Assembly: GCF_900156415.1 (NCBI RefSeq) | Contig: NZ_FTNM01000002.1 | Location: 310,001-374,000 of the forward strand | DNA from: Pontibacter lucknowensis | GTDB lineage: Bacteria; Bacteroidota; Bacteroidia; Cytophagales; Hymenobacteraceae | Direction: 5' to 3' | Length of the DNA: 64,000 bases | In this document: positions 25,851 to 34,032 of the stretch, in pieces | Position numbering within the stretch: position 1 is the stretch's first letter | How the letters are laid out: the number at the start of each line of letters is the position of its first letter | The notes under the pieces: generated by a model | The model's database searches: none | What the model was told of the DNA's origin: nothing | The model's input: only the letters and a program-made list of their open reading frames with translations | Made by a program: the position numbers and the translations under genes

Positions 25851-27365
25851 ATGACAGAAAAAGAGAAATACCGGGCGATGTTTTGTGATCCGAACTGGGA
25901 TTATGAGACGCTGCAGGCGGCCGACGAGGTAATCAGCCGGATCGGGCAAGAGTACCTCAAACTGAAGACCTACCCGAACCAGATCGAAGTCGTGACCTCG
26001 GAGCAGATGCTCGATGCTTATGCGCTCACGGGACTCCCTACCTCTTATCCGCACTGGAAGTTCGGCAAGGATTTCGTGCTGAACCAGAACAACTATACCA
26101 AAGGCCGCATGGGGCTCTCGTATGAACTGGTGATCAACTCGAACCCCTGCATCAGCTATAACATGGAGAACAACTCCACCTGCATGATGCTGCTCGTAAT
26201 CGCCCACGCCTGCCAGGGACACAATGCTTTTTTCGCGAACAACTACATGTTCCTCGACTGGACTTCAGCTGACTCTATCGTGGACTACATGGCCTTTGCG
26301 CGGGAGTATATTCTGAAGTGTGAGGAAGAGTACGGGGAGGAGGAAGTGGAACGGGTGCTCGATGCGGCCCATGCGCTGATGAATTATGGCGTGGACAAGT
26401 ATAAGAAGCCTTCTAAACTATCGGCGTTGGAGGAGAACGAGCGTCTGAAGAAACTAACAGCCATCCGGCACGAAAACTACAACGAACTCTGGCGCACCTT
26501 ACCACAGGGAACTGATGAGCCGGAATTACTCACTTCAGACGAAGGGCGCTTCCCGAAAGAGCCCGAAGAAAACATCCTGTACTTTATAGAGAAGTATGCC
26601 CCCGCCATGCCGCCATGGAAGCGCGAGATCGTGCGCATTGTCCGCAAAGTGTCGCAATACTTTTATCCGCAGGGAGCCACCAAAGTTATGAACGAGGGCT
26701 TTGCCACCTTTGTGCACTACCACATCATCAACAAGATGTTTGAAGAGGGCTACCTCAACGACGGCTTCATGCTGGAGTTTATCAAGAGCCACAGCAGCGT
26801 ACTCTTCCAACCGGAATACAACAGCAAGTTTTACTCCGGCCTCAATCCCTATACCCTGGGCTTTAACATTTTCATGGACATCAAGCGCATCTGCCAGGAG
26901 CCGACCGAGGAGGACAAGGCCTGGTTTCCGGACCTGATCGGCAAAGACTGGCTCGACCAGGTGCTCTATGTGATGGAAAACTTCCGCGATGACAGCTTTA
27001 TTCTGCAGTACCTCTCCCCGAAAGTGATCCGGGACATGAAGCTGTTTACGATCATTGACAACGAAGGAGAGACGGAGTTCCAGATCGGGGCCATCCACAA
27101 CGAGCGCGGCTACCGTCGGGTGCGGGAGCAACTGGCGTCACAGTACGATCGCTCCAGCTATATCCCCAACATACAGGTTACCCGCGTAGACCGCCACCAG
27201 ACCAGCAAGCTATACCTGACGCACTACATGCAGAAGGATCGGAAGCTCGAGACTAAGAGCGCCCGTCAGACCATGGCGCATCTGCGCTACCTGTGGGGAT
27301 TTCCGGTGGAGCTGCACTCCAAGAATAAGCTAGGGATTAACGAGAGTTCCTTCGAAGTGAAATAG
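25851..27365 (+). CDS. spoVR: SpoVR family protein
   Basis: A 504-residue SpoVR/YcgB protein. Family signatures include CISYNMENNSTCMMLLVIAHACQGH near residues 103-124 (in pieces) with clustered His and Cys, HNAFFANNYMF, WKREIVRIVRKVSQYFYPQ, and NEGFATFVHYHI. The biochemical role is unknown; the gene is named for a Bacillus spore-cortex phenotype but is widespread in non-sporulating bacteria, nearly always with prkA and yeaH. The start directly abuts the inverted repeat element, and no Shine-Dalgarno sequence is visible, so translation may depend on the repeat structure. Confidence 0.95.
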   Translation: MTEKEKYRAMFCDPNWDYETLQAADEVISRIGQEYLKLKTYPNQIEVVTSEQMLDAYALTGLPTSYPHWKFGKDFVLNQNNYTKGRMGLSYELVINSNPCISYNMENNSTCMMLLVIAHACQGHNAFFANNYMFLDWTSADSIVDYMAFAREYILKCEEEYGEEEVERVLDAAHALMNYGVDKYKKPSKLSALEENERLKKLTAIRHENYNELWRTLPQGTDEPELLTSDEGRFPKEPEENILYFIEKYAPAMPPWKREIVRIVRKVSQYFYPQGATKVMNEGFATFVHYHIINKMFEEGYLNDGFMLEFIKSHSSVLFQPEYNSKFYSGLNPYTLGFNIFMDIKRICQEPTEEDKAWFPDLIGKDWLDQVLYVMENFRDDSFILQYLSPKVIRDMKLFTIIDNEGETEFQIGAIHNERGYRRVREQLASQYDRSSYIPNIQVTRVDRHQTSKLYLTHYMQKDRKLETKSARQTMAHLRYLWGFPVELHSKNKLGINESSFEVK

Positions 27366-27371
27366 AAGCAG

Positions 27372-27408
27372 GAGAGTAGTAAAGGCCTTACTTTACTGCC
27401 GCACTCTC
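27372..27408. terminator. Interrupted hairpin between convergent genes
   Basis: AGTAAAG (27378-27384) pairs with CTTTACT (27391-27397), and outer GAGAGT (27372-27377) pairs with ACTCTC (27403-27408) after a 5-base bulge. It overlaps the end of the convergent PLP-enzyme gene. It lacks a T tract and is a weak call. Confidence 0.35.
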
Positions 27409-28634
27409 GTGCGAATAAACTCCTGCAGCCCCTGCTCAAACAACTCTACTTCCTCCATGGTATTATAAGGTGCCAGACCAATGCGTACCCAGCCGCCCAT
27501 GGGGTTCACACCCAGTTTGTCAGCCATGGTAGAGGCGTAAAAATGGCCATCGGCGATGCACATGTTGTAATGTTCGGCAAACCAGCTCGATACTTCGCGG
27601 GCTTTTATACCTGGTAGCGTGAAGGCAAAGGTGGGGGTCTTGTAGGTGCCCTCTGCTGCGCGATAAAGCTTCAGGCCAGGTACTTGCCGCAGAAAACTGT
27701 CCATTCGGGCCGTTAACTCCTGCTCGTGCTCTTCGATGCGCTGCATCCCCGATTTGAGCCGTGCTCTTCGGCTATCTCCTTCACCCAATTGCTCTATAAA
27801 GGTAATTGCTCCGATAAGACCGGCTATCGCTTCGTGGTTTTGTGTGCCCGTCTCGAGCTTGTCCGGTATCTGCTGCGGGGCAGGGGCCAGCTTGTATACC
27901 TGCAGTTTCTCAAAAAGCGAGGCCGCGATCACAGCTATGCCAATGTGAGGACCAAAAAACTTGTAGGTAGAACAAAACAGGATATCGCAGCCCAGTTCCT
28001 GAAAGTCGATCGGCAGGTGCGGCACGGCATGCACGGCATCAAGCACCACAATCGCGTTCACCTCCTTCGCTCTGGCAATCACCCGCTTTACATCGGTCAC
28101 CGTTCCCGTCACATTCGACGACATCCCCACCGCAACCAGTTTAGTCTTTTCGGTGATCAGCTCGTCCAGCTTATCCAGGTTCAGGGTATAGGTGTCGGTG
28201 TTCAACTCTATGAAACGCACCGTGGCACCCTTGTCTTTGGCCAGTGTCACCCAGGGATCAACGTTGGCGCGGTGGTCCATTTCAGTCACAACTACTTCGT
28301 CGTCAGAAGAAATAAAGCTGCCCAGGCTGCGTGCGACGCTGAAGGCCAGGGTCGTCATGTTCTGCCCGAAGGCCACTTCCTCGGGAGCACAGTGCAACAA
28401 ATCCGCCACCGCCTTGCGACCTTCCAGCAGCAGGTTGTCGGTGCTCACACTGGTCGGGAAAGCGCCGTGCAGGTTGGCCATGCCGCCCGTAATATAGGCC
28501 ATCATGCCATCGATGGACTGCTGCGCCATTTGGGTGCCGCCGGGGCCGTCGAAATAGATGAACGGTTTTTTGTCGCCTGATTCCCGCAAGGCTGGAAAGG
28601 CTGCGCGAAGCTTTACTACTGCGAGATGACTCAT
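27393..28634 (-). CDS. Cysteine desulfurase-like PLP enzyme
   Basis: A 413-residue aminotransferase class V protein of the cysteine-desulfurase-like group (VC1184 type). The PLP lysine is in STYKFFGPH, the pyridine-binding Asp in VLDAVHAVPH, and the phosphate-binding region near GQNMTTLAFSVARSL. An N-terminal FDGPGGTQ matches the group. It lacks an obvious active-site Cys loop of the SufS/IscS kind, so a role in Fe-S assembly is doubtful; other class V reactions are possible. The MaoC gene upstream ends 35 bases before its start and may be co-transcribed. Confidence 0.85.
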   Translation of the reverse strand: MSHLAVVKLRAAFPALRESGDKKPFIYFDGPGGTQMAQQSIDGMMAYITGGMANLHGAFPTSVSTDNLLLEGRKAVADLLHCAPEEVAFGQNMTTLAFSVARSLGSFISSDDEVVVTEMDHRANVDPWVTLAKDKGATVRFIELNTDTYTLNLDKLDELITEKTKLVAVGMSSNVTGTVTDVKRVIARAKEVNAIVVLDAVHAVPHLPIDFQELGCDILFCSTYKFFGPHIGIAVIAASLFEKLQVYKLAPAPQQIPDKLETGTQNHEAIAGLIGAITFIEQLGEGDSRRARLKSGMQRIEEHEQELTARMDSFLRQVPGLKLYRAAEGTYKTPTFAFTLPGIKAREVSSWFAEHYNMCIADGHFYASTMADKLGVNPMGGWVRIGLAPYNTMEEVELFEQGLQEFIRTRVRQ

Positions 28635-28669
28635 AAGCTGCTTATCTGGATGGCCGGCTAAAGGACCGG

Positions 28670-29137
28670 TTAGTCATTAAAGTGATACAGGAACGTCACG
28701 ATCCCGTTATAAGCCGGTTTACGGCTGTTCTCGATTTCGAGGGTAACTTCAATCTGCGTTTTAGCGATCCCGCGTAGGTTTTTAACTGAAAGCATTTTGG
28801 CGCGCAGGCGCACACGACTGTTCACGGCTACGGCCTGGTTGAAGCGCAGACTTTCTATCTCGTAGTTCACCTGCATCTTCACATTCCCGATTTTCACGAT
28901 CTGTCCCCACAGGTATGGCAGCAGCGATACGGTGAGGTAACCGTGTGCGATGGTTGATCTGAACGGCGTTTCAATGGTCGCGCGGTTCTCGTCGAGATGG
29001 ATCCACTGGTGATCGAGGGTAGCGTCAGCGAAGTTTTTGATTTGCTCTTGCGTGATGGTGTGGTACTCGGATACCCCCAGTTCTTTCCCCTGGTAAGACT
29101 CCAGTTCTTCGAGGCTGTTGATCGTGATTTGGCTCAT
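28670..29137 (-). CDS. MaoC family dehydratase
   Basis: A 155-residue hot-dog-fold protein of the MaoC/NodN type, probable (R)-specific enoyl-CoA hydratase. The ATG at 29137 starts a normal MaoC N-terminus; an upstream in-frame extension is low-complexity. The catalytic Asp-x4-His pair is in ADATLDHQWIHLD, followed by TPFRSTIAHGYLTVSLLP, a family hallmark. Substrate is unknown; related proteins act in fatty-acid or polyester metabolism. It precedes the PLP enzyme gene on the same strand. Confidence 0.88.
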   Translation of the reverse strand: MSQITINSLEELESYQGKELGVSEYHTITQEQIKNFADATLDHQWIHLDENRATIETPFRSTIAHGYLTVSLLPYLWGQIVKIGNVKMQVNYEIESLRFNQAVAVNSRVRLRAKMLSVKNLRGIAKTQIEVTLEIENSRKPAYNGIVTFLYHFND

Positions 29138-29764
29138 GTTAGGTTTCGTGTTTGTGTTGGAGGTATAAACATACGTTTTATTCTGGAAAATTAGTTGTTT
29201 CCTATGTTTAAGAATGTGGTGGTACACGTGGTTTATACTGCAAGTTTAGCGTTAGCGCAAATGTGGTGGTGCATGATGGCCAGTTTGCATTTGGCAAAGC
29301 GGCGGCTGTAGGTATGGCAACCTGAGCTGTTTCATTGTTTGCCCTGGCCGGGCGGGCCTTACTTTTTGTCTTGACACAAAAAGTAAGCAAAAAAGTCAAG
29401 ACCCTCCAAACTCGCTGAACGCTCGAACAGTGGAGTGTCATAGGGCGCACCTGGCTAGGCTATCTGTTCTATAGCTGCCGTGCAAGTATGCCTTGCTATA
29501 CCTTTCAGCGGTATAAGTGGTCTATAGAAACATGCTACAGGGTTGGTGACTACAAACTGGTAATGGCAGAGATTCCCCTCTCGGGAGGGGCAGGGGTGGG
29601 TTAATTCTGCAGAAACGCATTATGCTTCAGCAATCCTATTGTACCTGCAAATTGTTAGGTGCCTAAAGTCCCCCTTCGAAGGGGACAGGGGGATGACAAT
29701 CGGGCTCTCCCCAACCTTCTCCCCCAAAGCACGCTATAGCTAGAAGCCACATAAAACGATCAAC
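29138..29764. other. 627-base repeat-bearing non-coding region
   Basis: No credible gene lies here. The region holds the TTACTTTTT hairpin element at 29358-29402 and, further on, two G/C-rich palindromic fragments: CCCCTC/GAGGGG at 29575-29590 and CCCCTTCGAAGGGG at 29671-29684, each followed by a G-rich CAGGGGTGGG or CAGGGGGATG tail. Such fragments resemble decayed members of repetitive intergenic families. An 80-codon minus-strand frame across the hairpin element is compositionally unlike a protein. Confidence 0.55.
29358..29402. repeat. Nested-hairpin intergenic repeat
   Basis: CTTACTTTTTGT (29358-29369) pairs perfectly with ACAAAAAGTAAG (29376-29387). The loop sequence GTCTTGAC (29368-29375) can instead pair with GTCAAGAC (29395-29402), so two mutually exclusive stems share bases. 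I recall near-identical TTACTTTTT-TTGACA-AAAAAGTAA units as multicopy in other Bacteroidota genomes, but only one copy was seen in this window. Confidence 0.6.
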
Positions 29765-30661
29765 ATGCATTACAAACAACTCGGAAAATCTGACCTGCGC
29801 ATCAGTGAAATCGCCTTCGGATGTATGTCCCTGGGCGCCGACCATGCGGTGAATGCCAGACTCCTACACCAGGCGCTGGACGGAGGTATAAACTTTTTCG
29901 ACACGGCTGATCTCTACGACAAGGGAGCAAACGAGGAAACGGTTGGGAAGGCCTTTGCAGGTATGCGTGACAAAGTGATCATCGCGACGAAGGTCGGTAA
30001 CCAGTGGCGGCCCGACGGCAGCGGCTGGGACTGGAACCCAAGCAAGAATTATATTCTGCAGGCGGTGGAAGAGAGCCTCCGTCGCCTGCAGACCGACTAC
30101 ATCGACCTGTACCAGCTGCATGGCGGCACCATCGACGATCCGATCGATGAAACCATCGATGCCTTTGAACTGCTCAGGCAACAGGGCAAGATCCGGCAGT
30201 ATGGTATTTCTTCCATCCGGCCCAATGTGATACGGGAGTATGTGAAGCGCTCCAACATTGCCAGTGTCATGCTGCAGTACAGTTTGCTTGACCGACGGCC
30301 GGAGGAAACAGTGCTGGACCTGTTGCAGTCGCAAGGTATAGGGGTGCTGGCCCGTGGCAGTCTGGCGCAGGGGCTGCTGGCCGGGAAAGCTGCCAAACCC
30401 TACCTCGGCTATACCTCAGAGGAGGTGCAGCAGGCGGCTAAAGCTGTTCAGTCCGTGGCTGGCGCAGCACGTCCGGCAGCTGAAGTGGCGGTGCGCTATA
30501 CCTTGCACCACCCGGCTGTGAGTGCGGCGGTGCTGGGAATCCGGACAAAGGAGCAGCTCGGCGAGGGGCTGCAGACCGGCAAGGGTGCATCCTTAACGAC
30601 TACGGAGATAAAAGCGCTGCAGCATATCCTGCAGGCCAACAGGTATGAGCAGCACCGTTGA
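29765..30661 (+). CDS. Aldo/keto reductase
   Basis: A 298-residue NADPH-dependent oxidoreductase with the AKR barrel. The catalytic tetrad is readable: Asp in FFDTADLYDKG, Tyr in the same segment, Lys in IIATKVG, and His in LYQLHGG. The cofactor-binding end is represented by ISSIRPNV and by LGIRTKEQLGEGL near the C-terminus. It resembles the YajO/general-stress AKR groups; the substrate cannot be predicted. Its stop is 4 bases from the convergent beta-barrel gene. Confidence 0.92.
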   Translation: MHYKQLGKSDLRISEIAFGCMSLGADHAVNARLLHQALDGGINFFDTADLYDKGANEETVGKAFAGMRDKVIIATKVGNQWRPDGSGWDWNPSKNYILQAVEESLRRLQTDYIDLYQLHGGTIDDPIDETIDAFELLRQQGKIRQYGISSIRPNVIREYVKRSNIASVMLQYSLLDRRPEETVLDLLQSQGIGVLARGSLAQGLLAGKAAKPYLGYTSEEVQQAAKAVQSVAGAARPAAEVAVRYTLHHPAVSAAVLGIRTKEQLGEGLQTGKGASLTTTEIKALQHILQANRYEQHR

Positions 30662-30665
30662 GCGA

Positions 30666-31385
30666 TTACCGGACGATTGGAATGGAGACTGCCAGGTTGA
30701 TGCGCAGGCCACCCCAGCCTGGCTGCAACGTTTTGTTATTGCTGTTGATCCTAAGTTGCTGCTTGGGCTCTCCCGGCACATGGAATGGATAGTTCGTATC
30801 TAATAAGTAGCCTAGTGAAAGGGTAGTCGGGAAATCAAGGAACGGATACTGCAGTCCCACAAACGGCTTTAGCCCCAGACCAAAGGAGTTAAACTTATCT
30901 TCACTGCTCTCAGTCGTGTTATTGATCTTGGTGTAGCTTTGCAGCTTCATGTTCGTCATCAGCATATGCAGTTCTGCTCCCGCTACATATCGCAACGTAC
31001 TTTCTTTTATCGGTTGGTGGTGATAAAATAAACCGCCAAAAGCATTGTAATTGAGTGGCGTGTCCAACAGAAACTCACCGGAATAGTCCGAATAGGCCAC
31101 CCGGCCGCCGGTAGAGCCGTGTTCTATGAAACCCCCAATCCGTGTATTCTCTCCCAAGTCAGACACTACGTTGAGGCCGAACTGAGCATAGGAGCCAAAG
31201 GTATCTGTTGCCTTCGCATTCAAGTCGGTGTTGGCGATCATCACGCGCTGCAGCTCCTTCATCGATTGCATCCGGAAAGTGCCAAAGCCCAGCCGCGGCT
31301 CCAGGTATACCCTGGACTGGGCTATGGCTGCACTGGCAGAAAGCAGCAGGCATACTGCCAGGATTAAAGTTTTCAAGTGTGACAT
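30666..31385 (-). CDS. Predicted outer-membrane beta-barrel protein
   Basis: A 239-residue exported protein. The signal peptide spans residues 1-22 (LILAVCLLLSASAAIAQ, cleavage after IAQ). The rest alternates hydrophobic and polar residues with Gly/Tyr-rich strands (LEPRLGFGTF, YAQFGLNVVSDLG, YNAFGGLFYHH, LGLKPFVGLQYPF) and ends in the strand LRINLAVSIPIVR, as in small porin-like barrels. It starts 4 bases after the stop of the lipoprotein gene at 31390, so both form an operon. No known ligand or function. Confidence 0.7.
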   Translation of the reverse strand: MSHLKTLILAVCLLLSASAAIAQSRVYLEPRLGFGTFRMQSMKELQRVMIANTDLNAKATDTFGSYAQFGLNVVSDLGENTRIGGFIEHGSTGGRVAYSDYSGEFLLDTPLNYNAFGGLFYHHQPIKESTLRYVAGAELHMLMTNMKLQSYTKINNTTESSEDKFNSFGLGLKPFVGLQYPFLDFPTTLSLGYLLDTNYPFHVPGEPKQQLRINSNNKTLQPGWGGLRINLAVSIPIVR

Positions 31386-31389
31386 AGCC

Positions 31390-33222
31390 TTACAGTTTCA
31401 GATAGCGGTTACCGGAATAAAGCGTGTTGTTGTAGAGGAAAACCGGGGTCCCAAATGCTACTTCGAGCTTGTTGACTAACTGTCCCGTACTGCTGTTGTA
31501 AATAAAGACCTGGTTAGAATTGCTGCCATAGAGGTGGCCTGTAAAAGGATCCGTATCGGGCATGTACAACTCTCTTTCTGTTTCAAGGGTTGACTGGAGC
31601 GTGCCATCCGTCGTGGAGTAAAAGGAAATGGTTGTCCCTTTGGTGGTGAAGAACAGCGGACTGGCCCTGTGAAAGGTAAGGGTATTCGCCTCCTGCTTTG
31701 TCAGCGACAGCTTTTTCCAGCTGCCGTTACTTTGCTCCACATATACCTGATCCGCAGCACTAATGATTTTTCCATCCGGACTGATCATGGAGTAGCTATA
31801 AGATAGATGAGCCTCAATTGCCGTGACGACCTTTTGCTGCTCCATATCGATCACATAGGCATGATCCTTTGTGTCTTCGTAATACTCTGCGTTGCGGGCC
31901 CGCAGAATCAGCCGGTTGTTGTTGCTCACGCCATCCAGCATACTGAAATGATAGAGTTCCTCTGGCAGTAAGTCGTTCAGTTCGTAGGACGCCAGCGTCT
32001 GAAGCGTGAGCGGGTGCAGCCTGTGAACGGCATTGCCGATGATGCTATACAGGATCTTGCCATCCTGGGAGATCACGTCCTGTTTCTCGCTGTCGGCCTG
32101 CAGGTACATAATGTTCCGCTGCTGCTCGACATGCCGGGTGGCGGCATCCACCACCTTGAGATAGCCTCTGTCAGTAAAATAAAGCTTTCCGGAAGCGGGC
32201 ATCCCAAACAGACCTTCGACGCTCAGCGGTCCCCAGGGAGCGCCCAGACCTGATAAGATGGCATAGTCCACCTCATACCTTGAGCTAGCTCCCGGGAATG
32301 ACTTGGGGTAGGTAAACAGGGTGGCATGGAGCTCTTCCCCAAATATGTTTGCAGGTGTGGTAACGACCGTATCCTTGGAATTGGTCATGGTAAAAACCCT
32401 GTTGGAATTCAGGGTAAGTTCGTAGCTGCCAAGATTCCTGTAGAATGGAGTGGAGCTGAATGTGATAATAAGTTCTTTAGCTGGGCTGATTGTGCTGCTC
32501 AGCACCTGCGGTTTCGGATAAAAGTAAGGGATCGAATTGCTGTACAGGTTATAATAGTAGCCGTTTACCCGCGTCACCACGTTATAGGAAACCCGCTCTC
32601 CCAGGTAGTCGGTGTCGAACCAGGTGGTCTGGTTCGGATCGGTAATCGTGGCAACGACCACACTGGTGAACTGTTGGCCCGGATACTGGCGCATGATCTC
32701 ATACTTCTGGAAGCCGGTTCCCCGGTACTTTTTCCATTCCACCTTCAGACTGCCATCTTCGGCTTTCACGCTCGTGAGCGTAACGGGTTTTGGGATGGTG
32801 TTATCGATGTACACCACCCACGTTCTGTATACCTGTACACCCTCGGCCCCTGCTTTGTCTGCCAGGCTGCCTGTTCCTGAGTTGCCTACCACATTCAGCT
32901 GTAATTTATAATAGCCGTCGGCAAAATCGGTTGTCTGCAGCTGGCGCTGTCCTGTGGCTGACGTAGCCGTGCCCAGCGATTTTTTATCCAGCAAAAGCTC
33001 GACAGAATAAATGGTGCGCCCCGGAAGGGAAACATTGAATTGTAGATTGACCGATCCCCGCAGCATCAGGGTGTCCTGCTCCGGGAAGTTGTCTAACTGG
33101 ATATCGCCAACAACGTCGACGTGAGGGTTTACCTCCTCAAAATGACTCCCCGAGGGGCTATAATCGCAGGCAAGAAAAAAGCACGGGATAATCCCGAGCA
33201 GCAGGCGTAAAAGTTGCTTCAT
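31390..33222 (-). CDS. Beta-propeller lipoprotein with Ig-like domains
   Basis: A 610-residue lipoprotein. The ATG at 33222 is preferred because it puts an export signal at the N-terminus (residues 2-19) ending in FFLAC, a lipobox; a longer frame upstream would bury it. The N-terminal third is beta-rich and fibronectin/Ig-like (VKAEDGSLKVEWKKY, then FQKYEIMRQ). The C-terminal half has blades of a quinoprotein-like propeller (DGKILYSIIGNAVHRL, SPDGKIISAADQVYV, DPFTGHLYGSN). It probably sits on the outer membrane and works with the downstream barrel protein 4 bases away. Function is unknown. Confidence 0.72.
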   Translation of the reverse strand: MKQLLRLLLGIIPCFFLACDYSPSGSHFEEVNPHVDVVGDIQLDNFPEQDTLMLRGSVNLQFNVSLPGRTIYSVELLLDKKSLGTATSATGQRQLQTTDFADGYYKLQLNVVGNSGTGSLADKAGAEGVQVYRTWVVYIDNTIPKPVTLTSVKAEDGSLKVEWKKYRGTGFQKYEIMRQYPGQQFTSVVVATITDPNQTTWFDTDYLGERVSYNVVTRVNGYYYNLYSNSIPYFYPKPQVLSSTISPAKELIITFSSTPFYRNLGSYELTLNSNRVFTMTNSKDTVVTTPANIFGEELHATLFTYPKSFPGASSRYEVDYAILSGLGAPWGPLSVEGLFGMPASGKLYFTDRGYLKVVDAATRHVEQQRNIMYLQADSEKQDVISQDGKILYSIIGNAVHRLHPLTLQTLASYELNDLLPEELYHFSMLDGVSNNNRLILRARNAEYYEDTKDHAYVIDMEQQKVVTAIEAHLSYSYSMISPDGKIISAADQVYVEQSNGSWKKLSLTKQEANTLTFHRASPLFFTTKGTTISFYSTTDGTLQSTLETERELYMPDTDPFTGHLYGSNSNQVFIYNSSTGQLVNKLEVAFGTPVFLYNNTLYSGNRYLKL

Positions 33223-33264
33223 AGGCTGGTGGGCAGATAAACTTAAGCTAGGTATAGAAAGACG

Positions 33265-33272
33265 CAAATATA
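33265..33272 (-). promoter_or_regulatory. Candidate -7 box of lipoprotein-barrel operon
   Basis: On the minus strand the bases read TATATTTG, an exact TAnnTTTG match, 43 bases upstream of the lipoprotein ATG. No convincing -33 TTTG partner was found. Confidence 0.45.
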
Positions 33273-33378
33273 CAGGTTGTCTGTTATTTACATACATAAA
33301 TCAGCATAATTATATACCTGTTGTTATAGCGTGTGGATAGCCGCCTGAAGCTCGACGAGGATGAATGGGCTAAAATAA

Positions 33379-33409
33379 AAAAGCAGCAACCGCTGGGGCT
33401 GCTGCTTTT
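33379..33409. terminator. Stem-loop terminator
   Basis: AAAAGCAGCA (33379-33388) pairs with TGCTGCTTTT (33400-33409), flanked by A and T runs. It lies downstream of the 35-residue gene on the minus strand. Confidence 0.65.
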
Positions 33410-33455
33410 CAATAGGCTGTATGCTATACCTGCCAATTAGGGCAGGGCATATATG

Positions 33456-33563
33456 CTAATCGTAGCTTTTCTTTTTCTTTTCGAGTTTGGCCGCCTGCTT
33501 TTCCTTTGGAGTTTTGGCTGGCTTTTTCTTTATGTCCTTTTTTGCGTCTTGTGACTTTGCCAT
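33456..33563 (-). CDS. Small lysine-rich protein, 35 residues
   Basis: An ATG-started 35-residue frame with 15 Lys, beginning MAKSQDAKKD and containing KKKPAKTPKEKQAAKLEKKKK in two overlapping pieces. Short Lys/Ala/Pro-rich proteins starting this way recur in Bacteroidota and look like conserved basic peptides, possibly nucleic-acid binding. The start is directly preceded by a CTATACCT copy of the iterated word. A stem-loop lies downstream. Function is unknown. Confidence 0.6.
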   Translation of the reverse strand: MAKSQDAKKDIKKKPAKTPKEKQAAKLEKKKKSYD

Positions 33564-33603
33564 AGGTATAGGGTTAAGGTATACCTAAAGGTACGTTATT
33601 TTT

Positions 33604-33933
33604 CTATTCGAAGTGTACCTCCAGCTCATCTTCTGCCAGACCAAAGGCAATGCCCCGCATCAGGATCTGGGCGTTGGGGTGGGAGAGGTCCTGCAGGTCC
33701 TGCTCTATCTCCCGGATGCTGACGCCCGCTGTGTCGCCTCCAAAAATGCGGATGCGCAGTGTCTGGACAATCAATTCGTCATCGTCGTCTTCGCTTTCAT
33801 CCCCGGCATCCGCCTGCAGTTGCAGTTCCATTTCCTGCAAACGCCCGACCAGGGTGTCGCGGTCTATTTCCTGATCCAGGAACTGGCCGAACAACTGCCG
33901 GGCCATGGGAGAGTAGTGAGGCTGATGGGACAT
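33604..33933 (-). CDS. Hypothetical acidic protein
   Basis: A 109-residue cytoplasmic protein of unknown function. The N-terminal ~35 residues are helical (ARQLFGQFLDQEIDRDTLVGRL), followed by an acidic run (DAGDESEDDDDE) and a compact C-terminal part (VSIREIEQDLQDLSHPNAQILMRGIAFGL). There are no Cys residues, signal peptide or membrane segment. It stands between the Lys-rich small gene and the FUSC gene on the same strand but with a 99-base gap to the latter. Confidence 0.6.
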   Translation of the reverse strand: MSHQPHYSPMARQLFGQFLDQEIDRDTLVGRLQEMELQLQADAGDESEDDDDELIVQTLRIRIFGGDTAGVSIREIEQDLQDLSHPNAQILMRGIAFGLAEDELEVHFE

Positions 33934-34032
33934 AGTGGTAGGTTGTGCTAAGCGTAATTTAACGCAAGATAAGGGAAATGTATATGAAATGCCGTAGCTA
34001 TCTGCAGCGGTGCAGCAGCTAGGCCATGCTGA

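Noticed and set aside
29208..29450. 80-codon minus-strand frame
   Set aside because: It runs through the hairpin repeat element and lacks coding character.
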